Assembly: GCF_020687805.1 (NCBI RefSeq)
Contig: NZ_JAJEWQ010000001.1
Location: forward strand, 963,232 to 1,027,231
Direction of reading: 5' to 3'
Length of the DNA: 64,000 bases
DNA from: Planctobacterium marinum
Lineage (GTDB): Bacteria; Pseudomonadota; Gammaproteobacteria; Enterobacterales; Alteromonadaceae
Part shown: piece by piece, positions 50,932 to 58,957 of the stretch
How positions within the stretch are numbered: the first letter of the stretch is position 1
Layout of the letters: each line of letters starts with the position of its first letter
Notes under the pieces: model-generated
What the model was told of the DNA's origin: nothing
The model's database searches: none
The model's input: only the letters and a program-made list of their open reading frames with translations
Made by a program: the position numbers and the translations under genes

Positions 50932-51801
50932 TTATTTTTTCTCAACTGTATTTTGCTTTTCGCCGGGCATTTGCAATTTGCCCAACTCATTTAATCCGGA
51001 CAACGCCGCTTTTTCAGCCTGATAAGGAGCAAAGCGAACCGTATTGTCACGAAAGCTCTTTAGCGGCTGGCCCAGCCCCAGAACACCGCGTTCGCGGCAA
51101 CGGCGTACCCGCTCAAAATCAATTTCAATTGGCATAATTTCCGGATTTTCACCGGCCTGATGCAAAATATCGCCTTCGGGCCCTACAGCGACTGAGCGCC
51201 CGTTGCCCAGCTCACCGGCACAATTTATCGATAACACATAGCTTTGCTGCTGCACGGCTGTGGTTTGGCTCATAGCCACTTCCAGATGTCGGTCGATGGT
51301 GCCAGTTAAGGTGGGATATATCAGGCATTCTGCGCCCATACTTGCCAGGGTTCTGGCCATTTCGGGAAACCACAGGTCGTAACAAATGGCAATACCGATG
51401 CGCCCCTGAGGAACATCCACCACCACAAACTGCTCGCCGCAGCTAACGCCTTTTTCGTAAGGATAAAACGGAAATATTTTGCGATAACGAGCCACCACGT
51501 CACCATTGCGATTGATCACTGAACAGGTGTTGTATATCTTTTGCTCATCCCGCTCGAATAACGAGCCAGCCACCAGCCATACATCTTGCTCCAGGGCCAG
51601 TTGGCATAACTGCGCTTCGGTATTGCCGGGCAAGGCTTCCGCATTCGCGGGATCTGTGCCGTGGACGGCCAGTTCAGGCAACACCATCATATCCAGCCAG
51701 GGGAAGCGTTTTTTAGTCAGTGCCACCTGTTGTTGTATATGTGCCAGGTTATTGCCGTTGGATAGGGCCAGTTGCAATCCTGCAACAGAAAAATGAGTCA
51801 T
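50932..51801 (-). CDS. Carbon-nitrogen hydrolase family protein (nitrilase superfamily)
   Basis: 289 residues. The Glu-Lys-Cys triad is visible as MMVLPELAVHG (Glu43), YRKIFPFYPYEKG and GIAICYDLWFPEMAR. The family includes amidases, carbamoylases and omega-amidases acting in the cytoplasm. It is 131 bp from the MocR-type gene on the minus strand and close to gabT/gabD, so an amide or carbamate of GABA-like chains is a reasonable substrate. The specific reaction is not determinable from the sequence. Confidence 0.88.
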   Translation of the reverse strand: MTHFSVAGLQLALSNGNNLAHIQQQVALTKKRFPWLDMMVLPELAVHGTDPANAEALPGNTEAQLCQLALEQDVWLVAGSLFERDEQKIYNTCSVINRNGDVVARYRKIFPFYPYEKGVSCGEQFVVVDVPQGRIGIAICYDLWFPEMARTLASMGAECLIYPTLTGTIDRHLEVAMSQTTAVQQQSYVLSINCAGELGNGRSVAVGPEGDILHQAGENPEIMPIEIDFERVRRCRERGVLGLGQPLKSFRDNTVRFAPYQAEKAALSGLNELGKLQMPGEKQNTVEKK

Positions 51802-51871
51802 AAGTTCTTCTCAGAGCGGTTTTCATCAAGACTATGGGTCCACTTTAGGGGCATCCTGACAAAAACAATAG

Positions 51872-51902
51872 TACCAGTTGCATTCTGAGTATGGTGCCAG
51901 TT
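51872..51902 (-). promoter_or_regulatory. Putative MocR-type operator before the carbon-nitrogen hydrolase gene
   Basis: Second copy of the direct repeat (ACTGG ... ACTGGTACTA on the minus strand, 23 bp apart). It overlaps the end of the MocR-type gene by two bases and lies in the promoter position of the hydrolase gene. Confidence 0.6.
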
Positions 51903-53715
51903 ATGCCGGATAACCTTTCACCTGCAACTGCCTGACGAAACAATAGTGCTGATCAAACCATTTCATTTCATCGCCATCCAGAATGACATAATAGCCTTTG
52001 GTTTCACCATAGCCCCACAATTCCCAGCGACGATAATACATACCATTTTCTATCCACCAGACACCGGAATCCACTTCCGGGTCCAGTCCACCGGTACGGC
52101 CCGTCATACTGCCATCTGGCCAGAGTTCAATCTCACATAGCACGCCATACACCATTTCACATTCCAGTTGCACGCCGGGCAGCACCTTGTGCAATGCGGC
52201 TTCGTCCAGCAGCTTACCTTTGGCATTGCTGAGTTTTTCTTCGTGTTTAGCGGTGAGTTGATGGATCAGATCGGCCAGCTTTTCCACACCGGCGCGGATC
52301 TTGTTATTTTCAATACTGGTAATGCCCATGCGAAAACAGTTTTCAGGCGCCTGCTGTTGTGCAAAGTAGCGTTTAACCGGCTCAATGAGTATGCCTTCTT
52401 CCGCAGCTTTTTGCCGCAAGTGCTCACCGTCCAGGGTTTCAGGGCCAGTGATCCACCAGGCTGTGCCGCCTTGGGTGGGACCGGTATTGACACAGTTAGG
52501 CAAATAAATATTCAGGGCCTCTCTCAGGGTCAACCAACGTTCAAAAAACAGCTTGTGCAAATGCATCATGTAGGCATCGTAATGACCTAATGCCAGGAAA
52601 TAGGCCACTGTGCGCTGACTGGATAACGGCGGATTGCGGGTAAACAGACGCCGCAATTTTTTAAGTTCAGCAATCACGCCAGAGTCCGCCACAATAAAGC
52701 CAATTTGCGAGGCGGAGACTAATACCTTAGACAAACAGGATACGTAAACCACCCGATTATCTCTGTCCAGACTGCGCAATGCCGGATGAGGTTGCCCCAG
52801 AAAATTACTTTCAAACTCAAAGTCGTCTTCGATGATCAGTAAATCCTGCTCCGACGCCTTGTTTAACAGGGCATCCCGACGGTCCATTGACATAGTCACA
52901 CTGGTGGGAGTCTGGTGGCTGGGCGTTGTGTATAAAATGTCGCAATTATTGAGTCGGTCATCCACCAGGATACCGTTTTCATCCACAGGCTGATAAACAA
53001 GCGAGGCGTTATTTTTCAACAGCAAGTCGCGCATTTTGGGGTAGCCAGGCTCCTCTACGGCCACTGTGATGCTACTGTCGACAAACAGTTCAGTGACCAG
53101 ATGCAAAGCCTGTTGTGCCCCCGTGGTAATTAGAATTTCTTCCCGCTCTGCCTGTATACCGCGCCGGGGCAAGATTTTGCTGCGGATCTCATCCAGTAAC
53201 ATAGGATCATCTTCAAACCCCTGCAACTTCGACCACTGCACAATTTCTTTGGTGGCGTTGGCTTTACTGTTAGCCTCCCGCCACTCTTTGACCGGATATA
53301 ACGATGAGTCGTATTTGCCATCAATAAAGGGGTAGCTATAGCTTTGCCAGTTTTGTGGACTGGATACCGACGTCGTACTGGCAATGGCGCCTTTAAAGCG
53401 ATGCGCATTGTCTCGCGACTGATGATTAAATAAAGAAGGCGGTGTTGCCAACACATTACGCCTGGCGATATCTTCACTGACAAAGATACCGCTGCGGTCC
53501 CGGGTGACGATATAGCCTTCTTCCATCAGGGTCTGATAGACCAGAACCACGGTATTGCGGGACACCCCCAGTTGTTCCGCCAGTTTGCGACTGGAAGGTA
53601 ATTTGGCACCAGGTCGAAAAGATCCAACCAGTATCCCTTCCACCAACTTTTGTCTAATCTGCCCCTGCAGACTTTCATCACTGGTGGGGTCGATATGAAT
53701 CAAACGATTGATCAT
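51901..53715 (-). CDS. MocR/GabR-family transcriptional regulator with aminotransferase fold and extra C-terminal domain
   Basis: 604 residues, against about 460-500 for ordinary MocR proteins. An N-terminal GntR-type winged HTH (LAEQLGVSRNTVVLVYQTLMEEGYIVTRDRSGIFV) is joined to a fold-type I aminotransferase-like domain (about 110-470) with the PLP lysine in VSCLSKVLVSASQIGF. Residues about 490-604 form a Trp/Tyr-rich extension (ELWPDGSMTGRTGGLDPE, RRWELWGYGETKGYYVILDGDE) not typical of GabR, TauR or PdxR. It sits between gabT and the carbon-nitrogen hydrolase, so it probably regulates this locus with GABA and PLP as ligands. Confidence 0.85.
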   Translation of the reverse strand: MINRLIHIDPTSDESLQGQIRQKLVEGILVGSFRPGAKLPSSRKLAEQLGVSRNTVVLVYQTLMEEGYIVTRDRSGIFVSEDIARRNVLATPPSLFNHQSRDNAHRFKGAIASTTSVSSPQNWQSYSYPFIDGKYDSSLYPVKEWREANSKANATKEIVQWSKLQGFEDDPMLLDEIRSKILPRRGIQAEREEILITTGAQQALHLVTELFVDSSITVAVEEPGYPKMRDLLLKNNASLVYQPVDENGILVDDRLNNCDILYTTPSHQTPTSVTMSMDRRDALLNKASEQDLLIIEDDFEFESNFLGQPHPALRSLDRDNRVVYVSCLSKVLVSASQIGFIVADSGVIAELKKLRRLFTRNPPLSSQRTVAYFLALGHYDAYMMHLHKLFFERWLTLREALNIYLPNCVNTGPTQGGTAWWITGPETLDGEHLRQKAAEEGILIEPVKRYFAQQQAPENCFRMGITSIENNKIRAGVEKLADLIHQLTAKHEEKLSNAKGKLLDEAALHKVLPGVQLECEMVYGVLCEIELWPDGSMTGRTGGLDPEVDSGVWWIENGMYYRRWELWGYGETKGYYVILDGDEMKWFDQHYCFVRQLQVKGYPA

Positions 53716-53751
53716 AATGTTTTGCTATCTCCCCCACGGTGATCTTTTGAT

Positions 53752-55059
53752 TTAAATTTTCTTAGCCAACCTGCAAAACAGGCTGTCAAACTCATCCAGT
53801 CCTTCCTGTAGCACCTCATCTGAGATGGTCAGGGCAGGCAAAAACCGGATTACATTGCCATAAAAACCACAGGCCAACAATATCAATCCTTGCTGCGCAG
53901 CCCCTGCGATGAGCGCCTGAGTTAGTGCAACGTTGGGTTGCTCAGCGTCTCCGTCAAGGCAAAGCTCCATAGCAATCATAGCGCCCTGATGACGTACATC
54001 AGAGATCAGCGCCGGAAATTCATATTGCAGTACCTTAAGGCGAGTAGCGAACTGCTCACCAATTAGGTTCGCTCTGGCGATCAGGTTTTCTTTTGCAATC
54101 ACATCCAATACCGCCAGTGCCGCCGCACAACCTACCGGCGACCCGCCATAAGTGCCCCCTAAACCACCGGGTAGTGGCGCATCCATAATCTCACTTTTAC
54201 CCACCACAGCCGCCAGTGGAAAGCCACCCGCAATGCCTTTTGCCATGGTGATCAAATCCGGCTCAACTTCGGCCTTTTCAATGCTGAACATAGTGCCGGT
54301 ACGGCCAAAGCCCGACTGAATTTCATCGGCAATCAGTACAATTCCTTCCTCATCACACAGGTTGCGCAGCGCCTGCAAAAATGCCGGCGGTGCAGCGTAA
54401 AAACCGCCCTCGCCTTGTACTGGCTCAATAATTATTGCTGCTACGTCCTGAGGGGCGATATCTACCTTAAACAGGGTGCGTAACGCTTTCATCGCCTGCT
54501 CTGTGCTGACACCGTGTAAATCACAGGGGAATGGTGCGTGAAACACTTCCGCCATATAGGGACCAAACAGGTTTTTATAAGGCGTGATTTTTCCGGTCAG
54601 TGCCATCGCCAGGTTAGTACGGCCGTGAAAACCACCGTTAAAGGCAATCACGCCTCTGCGACCTGTATAAGCCCGGGCAATCTTGATGCAGTTTTCTACT
54701 GCTTCAGCGCCGGTTGAGACAAAAATGGCTTTTTTCTCCGAATCGCCAGGCGCTATTTCCACCAGTTTTTCTGCCAGCTCAACACCCACCTGATAAGGGT
54801 TAACCATAATACAGGTATGACTAAACTTTTCGCTTTGTGCCCTTACCGCCGCCACTACATCAGGATGACTGTGACCGGTGTTACACACAGCGATACCGGT
54901 AGCAAAATCAATATAGCGATTGCCTTCCACATCCCAGACTTCGGCATTTTTCGCACGCTCAACATATACCGGATAAACATTGCCCTGACCACGGGCAAAT
55001 ACCTTGCTTTTGCGTTGTTGTAATGACTGGTTTGTCACTGTTTCATTTAGCGGGTTCAT
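53752..55059 (-). CDS. gabT: 4-aminobutyrate aminotransferase
   Basis: 435 residues from ATG 55059, which follows GGAGGAA; the upstream MSWRNQP codons overlap gabD. It is a class III PLP aminotransferase: FVSTGAEAVENCIKIARAYTGR, VLIADEIQSGFGRTG and LITMAKGIAGGFPLAAVVGKSE, the last holding the PLP lysine. The opening residues and length match GabT/omega-amino-acid transaminases. It converts GABA to succinate semialdehyde in the cytoplasm. ATGA overlap with gabD and adjacency to a MocR regulator support a GABA-catabolic role. Activity on related omega-amino acids cannot be excluded. Confidence 0.9.
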   Translation of the reverse strand: MNPLNETVTNQSLQQRKSKVFARGQGNVYPVYVERAKNAEVWDVEGNRYIDFATGIAVCNTGHSHPDVVAAVRAQSEKFSHTCIMVNPYQVGVELAEKLVEIAPGDSEKKAIFVSTGAEAVENCIKIARAYTGRRGVIAFNGGFHGRTNLAMALTGKITPYKNLFGPYMAEVFHAPFPCDLHGVSTEQAMKALRTLFKVDIAPQDVAAIIIEPVQGEGGFYAAPPAFLQALRNLCDEEGIVLIADEIQSGFGRTGTMFSIEKAEVEPDLITMAKGIAGGFPLAAVVGKSEIMDAPLPGGLGGTYGGSPVGCAAALAVLDVIAKENLIARANLIGEQFATRLKVLQYEFPALISDVRHQGAMIAMELCLDGDAEQPNVALTQALIAGAAQQGLILLACGFYGNVIRFLPALTISDEVLQEGLDEFDSLFCRLAKKI

Positions 55060-56504
55060 AGGTTGATTCCTCCAAGACACAAATACTTAATTTCCAGATA
55101 ATCATCCAGGCCATAGCGGGAGCCTTCACGGCCATTGCCTGATTGCTTTACACCGCCAAATGGCGCAGCGGCATTAGAGATGAGCCCTTCATTGATACCC
55201 ACCATGCCAAATTCCAGCCCTTCCGCGACACGCCAGATCCGGCCGATATCGCGCGCGTAAAAATAGGCTGCCAGGCCATATTCAGTGTCGTTCGCCATGG
55301 CGAGCACATCGGCTTCATTTTCAAAGGCAATAATGGGCGATACCGGGCCGAATATTTCGTTACAGGCAATTGGCATGTCATTGCGCACCTGCGTTAACAC
55401 TGTCGGCTGGTAAAAATTGCGTTGCGGCGTGGTTCCACCGGCAACCACTTTCGCCCCTTGCGCCACCGACTGAATGACCAAATCCTGCACCTGCTCCGCC
55501 GCCTGCGAGGAAATCATGGGACCAATTTGTGTGCCTTCAGACATGCCATCGCCAACTTTTAAAGCTTTAACCGCCTTTACAAACTTTTCAGTGAAAGCCT
55601 CAAGAACCTTGTTTTGTACAAAAATACGATTAGTACAGACACAGGTTTGCCCGGCGTTGCGGTATTTGGAATCCAGTGCGCCCTGTACCGCCGCGTCAAT
55701 ATCGGCATCATCAAAGACAATAAACGGCGCATTGCCGCCCAGCTCCATGGAGACCTTTTTAATGCCTTCTGCACATTGGGATATCAACTGACGACCCACC
55801 TGAGTAGAACCGGTAAAAGTAAATTTGGCCACGTCGGGATGCTGGGTCAGCACTTTGCCCATGCCTCTGGCATCATCGCCCACCACCACGTTAAACACGC
55901 CCGCAGGAATGCCTGCCCTTTCGGCCAATTCAGCCATGGCTAGCGCCGACAAAGGTGTTTGTGTTGCCGGACGCACCACGAAGGTACAACCAGCCGCCAG
56001 CGCTGCAGCGGCTTTACGGGAAATCATGGCATTCGGGAAATTCCAGGGAGTAATGGCTGCCACCACACCCACCGGCTGCTTAATCACCAGGATGCGCTTG
56101 TCACCGGAGGGCGCCGGAATAGTGTCGCCATAAACCCGCTTAGCTTCTTCAGCAAACCATTGAATAAATGCCGCACCATAAGCGATTTCGCCGCGAGCTT
56201 CACCCAGAGGTTTACCCTGCTCAGCAGTCAGAATCTGCGCCAAATCGTCCTGATGCTGCATCATCAGGGCGTACCATTTTTGCATCAAAGCAGCACGCTC
56301 ATTAGCAGAGGTTTTTGACCAGTCAGCAAAGGCTGCTTTGGCGCTTTTTACCGCCAGTTCAGTTTGTTCAACGTCAGCGTTGTGTACCCGGGCGATAACT
56401 TCACCGGAAGCCGGATTGGTTACCGGGAGCTGAGTATTGCTGCTGTGCCAGCTGCCGTTGATATAAGAAAAGTGTTTGAGTAATGCATCATCATGCAAAC
56501 GCAT
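55056..56504 (-). CDS. gabD: NAD(P)-dependent succinate-semialdehyde dehydrogenase
   Basis: 482 residues, aldehyde dehydrogenase superfamily. The catalytic glutamate is in MELGGNAPFIV and the nucleophilic cysteine in RNAGQTCVCTNR. VRPATQTPLSALAMAELAERAGIPAGVFNVV and FTGSTQVGRQL are the coenzyme motifs. The layout and length match GabD. It is the first gene of the gabD-gabT operon (ATG after AGGTGAAACACA; ATGA overlap to gabT), oxidising succinate semialdehyde to succinate. Confidence 0.92.
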   Translation of the reverse strand: MRLHDDALLKHFSYINGSWHSSNTQLPVTNPASGEVIARVHNADVEQTELAVKSAKAAFADWSKTSANERAALMQKWYALMMQHQDDLAQILTAEQGKPLGEARGEIAYGAAFIQWFAEEAKRVYGDTIPAPSGDKRILVIKQPVGVVAAITPWNFPNAMISRKAAAALAAGCTFVVRPATQTPLSALAMAELAERAGIPAGVFNVVVGDDARGMGKVLTQHPDVAKFTFTGSTQVGRQLISQCAEGIKKVSMELGGNAPFIVFDDADIDAAVQGALDSKYRNAGQTCVCTNRIFVQNKVLEAFTEKFVKAVKALKVGDGMSEGTQIGPMISSQAAEQVQDLVIQSVAQGAKVVAGGTTPQRNFYQPTVLTQVRNDMPIACNEIFGPVSPIIAFENEADVLAMANDTEYGLAAYFYARDIGRIWRVAEGLEFGMVGINEGLISNAAAPFGGVKQSGNGREGSRYGLDDYLEIKYLCLGGINL

Positions 56505-56629
56505 TGTGTTTCACCTGTCATGTCATTGCGAATAGGTGAATTAGAGCGGGATCAGGCAACAGATAAAATACAAAACTTTCAACTTAATGTTTTATCCAAT
56601 TAAAACTTTATATCACTCCGCATGACATA

Positions 56630-56685
56630 CCAGGGCAAAAATACCCTGGCTTAAAAAACTTCTATGTATGGCTAAATAGCCCTGG
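56630..56685. repeat. Two degenerate CCAGGG-type hairpins
   Basis: CCAGGG / CCCTGG with a 8-base spacer (56630-56649) and GGCTA-AA-TAGCC followed by CTGG (56670-56685). They look like imperfect copies of the terminators at 28915 and 33145. Because both flanking genes diverge from here, they do not serve as ordinary gene-end terminators. Confidence 0.6.
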
Positions 56686-56700
56686 ATTTGGAGTATTAAA

Positions 56701-56719
56701 AGTGTCCGCTGCGGACACT
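56701..56719. promoter_or_regulatory. Palindromic activator-binding site A (upstream activating sequence)
   Basis: AGTGTCCGCTGCGGACACT, a 19-bp perfect palindrome about one base. It holds half-sites TGTCCG and CGGACA. Its centre is about 107 bp before the predicted sigma-54 transcription start, a typical enhancer distance. Confidence 0.75.
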
Positions 56720-56724
56720 TTTTC

Positions 56725-56736
56725 TGTCCGCGGACA
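56725..56736. promoter_or_regulatory. Palindromic activator-binding site B (upstream activating sequence)
   Basis: TGTCCGCGGACA, a perfect 12-bp palindrome with the same half-sites as site A. The centres are about 20.5 bp apart, two helical turns, so two activator dimers would lie on the same DNA face. Confidence 0.75.
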
Positions 56737-56790
56737 CTTTCCCAGTGAGACGAAAAATATTTATTCGTTTATTTTCAATGACTTACAAAT

Positions 56791-56806
56791 TGGCACGGTA
56801 CTGGCT
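56791..56806 (+). promoter_or_regulatory. Sigma-54 (-24/-12) promoter
   Basis: TGGCACGGTACTGGCT carries the invariant GG and GC elements 12 bp apart, and TGGCAC matches the -24 consensus fully. It is 35 bp before the start of the miniprotein gene, and the operon encodes an NtrC-type activator. Confidence 0.8.
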
Positions 56807-56840
56807 ATTTTTTCTGTAAATTTATCGAAGGAATGCCACT

Positions 56841-56945
56841 ATGTTGCTATTACAGTTTTTTACTACGCCATTGACCATCCTGGCCTTTGCATTTTGTGTC
56901 GCTTTGTATGACGACTATTCAGCATTAAAAAGGGGCCAACAATGA
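56841..56945 (+). CDS. 34-residue single-pass membrane miniprotein
   Basis: MLLLQFFTTPLTILAFAFCV begins a 34-residue chain ending in DDYSALKRGQQ. It has AAGGA with an 8-base spacer, lies directly downstream of the sigma-54 promoter, and its stop overlaps the adaptor start as ATGA. One strongly hydrophobic segment (residues 2-23) spans the membrane, with a charged tail. It is the first gene of the efflux operon. It could assist or regulate assembly of the transporter; the function is unknown. Confidence 0.65.
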   Translation: MLLLQFFTTPLTILAFAFCVALYDDYSALKRGQQ

Positions 56946-58198
56946 TACGGGATACAGGCGCACAAGATGTAGTGATGGCGACACCCCGCAAGGGCAAAAT
57001 AAAGTGGATAGTCGCAGCTGCGGTATTGGTGATCGGAGCCGTATCCGCCAATGCATTGATAAACAGCAGTGACGCCAGTTTATCGATCGAACGCGCGACG
57101 GTACAAATTGCCACAGTAGAAAAAGGCGAATTGATGCGAGACATCGTGGCTACCGGACGCGTTGTAGCAGCCAATGCCCCCCAGCTATACAGTCCTGAGA
57201 AAGGGTTTGTAAACCTGCAGGTAAAAGCCGGTGAGGATGTTAAGACCGGTCAGGTGGTCGCTACAGTGGACAGCCCGGAGTTAGATAACCAACTCAAACA
57301 GGAGCGCTCTGAGCTGGCACGCCTGGAAGGTGAGCTGGCGCGTAAAGAGCTGGACACCCGACGTCAGTCACTCACCATATCCAAACAGGCGGATTTAGCA
57401 AAACTGGATCTGGTGGCTGCCGAAAGGGAAAACCGCAGAGCACAAATATCCATAAAAGATCATTTGATTAATCAGATTGATCTGGAAAAAGCCAAAGATG
57501 AACTGGCGCGTGCGCAGGTTACTTTTAAACACGCAGAGCAGGAAGTGGCACTGGCCAAAGATACCCTTGCCTTCGAACTGGAATCGGTGCGCAATACCAT
57601 TGAACGACAAAAACTGGTGGTATCTGAACTGGAACGTCAGGTAGAAGCCCTCACGATTAAGGCTACCGTGAATGGCATGGTTGGGAGTCTGTTTGTGCAG
57701 GACCGTACTCTCGTAGCAGCCAATGATTCATTGATGACCCTGGTGGATCTCAGTGCTTATGAAGCTGAAATCAATGTACCCGAAAGCTATGCCAATGATT
57801 TGGGCTTAGGGATGGATGTTGAACTGAAATTAGCGAATAAAACCGTTACCGGCACGCTGTCCGCTATTTCACCTGAAGTAACCAACCGCGAAGTCACAGC
57901 CCGGGTTAAATTCAGCCACGACAACAACATGGGCATACGCCAAAACCAGCAGTTATCAGCGCGGGTATTACTGGAACAAAAACAAGATGTATTAAAAGTC
58001 CGACGCGGCAGCTTTACCCAATCTGGAGGTTTTGTGGCTTATCGTCTGGAAGGCGATATCGCCCGACGCATCGATATACAACCGGGTGCTACCAGCATGC
58101 GGGAAGTAGAAATACTCAGTGGGGTACAACCCGGCGATCAGTTAATTATTTCAAACTACGAAGAATTTGCGCAAGCCAACTCAATTTTGTTGCGCTAA
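56942..58198 (+). CDS. HlyD/MacA-type periplasmic adaptor
   Basis: 418 residues. One N-terminal membrane segment (IKWIVAAAVLVIGAVSANALI) anchors it in the inner membrane. The lipoyl/barrel-sandwich part (VVAANAPQLYSPEKGFVNLQVKAGEDVKTGQVVATVDS) surrounds a long coiled-coil hairpin (about 125-240, QERSELARLEGELARKELD...), followed by a beta-barrel domain. Because it precedes a MacB-like ATPase and FtsX-type permeases, it should bridge the inner membrane to TolC. The four-base ATGA overlap couples it to the miniprotein. Confidence 0.88.
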   Translation: MIRDTGAQDVVMATPRKGKIKWIVAAAVLVIGAVSANALINSSDASLSIERATVQIATVEKGELMRDIVATGRVVAANAPQLYSPEKGFVNLQVKAGEDVKTGQVVATVDSPELDNQLKQERSELARLEGELARKELDTRRQSLTISKQADLAKLDLVAAERENRRAQISIKDHLINQIDLEKAKDELARAQVTFKHAEQEVALAKDTLAFELESVRNTIERQKLVVSELERQVEALTIKATVNGMVGSLFVQDRTLVAANDSLMTLVDLSAYEAEINVPESYANDLGLGMDVELKLANKTVTGTLSAISPEVTNREVTARVKFSHDNNMGIRQNQQLSARVLLEQKQDVLKVRRGSFTQSGGFVAYRLEGDIARRIDIQPGATSMREVEILSGVQPGDQLIISNYEEFAQANSILLR

Positions 58199-58239
58199 GC
58201 CATTAACTATTACAAGACAGAATAAACAAGGAATCCACT

Positions 58240-58956
58240 ATGTTAAGTATGCAAAACATCAGCAAAATGTATCAGACTGAAATGGTACAAACTCACGCCC
58301 TAAAAGACTTTAACCTGGAAGTGGATGAAGGTGAATTTATCGCCGTAACCGGCCCGTCAGGTTCAGGTAAAACCACCTTCTTAAACATCGCCGGCATGTT
58401 AGAGCCATTTACCGGTGGTACCTATTCTCTGGATGGTGTGGATGTGGGCAGTCTGTCAGATAACGCCCGTGCTGATTTGCGCAATCAGAAAATTGGTTTC
58501 ATCTTTCAGGGCTTTAACCTGATCCCCGATTTAAACCTTTATGAAAACGTTGAAGTGCCGTTGCGCTATCGCGGTATTAAATCCGCAGAGCGCAAGCGCC
58601 GCATTGAAAGCTGCCTGGAGCAGGTAGGCCTGGCCAGTCGTGCCAAACATTTGCCGCAACAGTTGTCCGGCGGTCAGCAACAACGCGTGGCGATTGCCCG
58701 TGCCCTGGCGGGCGAGCCGCGCTTTTTGCTGGCCGACGAACCCACCGGCAACCTGGACAGCCTGATGGCCCGTCAGGTGATGGAGCTGCTGGAACAAATC
58801 AATCGCGATGGTGCCACTATCATCATGGTAACTCACGATCCTGAGCTGGCTCGTCGGGCACCGCGCAATGTACAAATCGTCGATGGCCAGATGGCAGACA
58901 TTACTCTGTATCAACGCAATGGTGTTGAACCTATGCAAAAAATAGCAGGAGCCTGA
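58240..58956 (+). CDS. ABC transporter ATP-binding protein (MacB/LolD type)
   Basis: 238 residues, a single nucleotide-binding domain. Walker A is GPSGSGKTTF, the signature LSGGQQQRVAIARAL, Walker B FLLADEPTGNLDS, and the switch histidine lies in MVTHDPELARRA. The sequence FQGFNLIPDLNLYENVEVPLRYRG is typical of the MacB/LolD/FtsE group. It starts 41 bp after the adaptor and two bases before the next gene. It drives a mechanotransmission-type efflux system. Confidence 0.93.
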   Translation: MLSMQNISKMYQTEMVQTHALKDFNLEVDEGEFIAVTGPSGSGKTTFLNIAGMLEPFTGGTYSLDGVDVGSLSDNARADLRNQKIGFIFQGFNLIPDLNLYENVEVPLRYRGIKSAERKRRIESCLEQVGLASRAKHLPQQLSGGQQQRVAIARALAGEPRFLLADEPTGNLDSLMARQVMELLEQINRDGATIIMVTHDPELARRAPRNVQIVDGQMADITLYQRNGVEPMQKIAGA

Positions 58957-58957
58957 G

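Larger units (their letters stand above)
56505..56840. other. 336-bp divergent intergenic region between gabD and the efflux operon
   Basis: Contents: the gabD 5' region (56505-56625), CCAGGG-type terminator remnants (56630-56685), two activator palindromes (56701-56736), and a sigma-54 promoter (56791-56806) with the miniprotein's Shine-Dalgarno at 56828-56832. No further gene is evident. Confidence 0.75.

Noticed and set aside
56701-56736. Terminator for an upstream plus-strand gene
   Set aside because: The T-run is followed by a second palindrome with the same half-sites and a sigma-54 promoter; no plus-strand gene precedes it. Activator sites explain it better.
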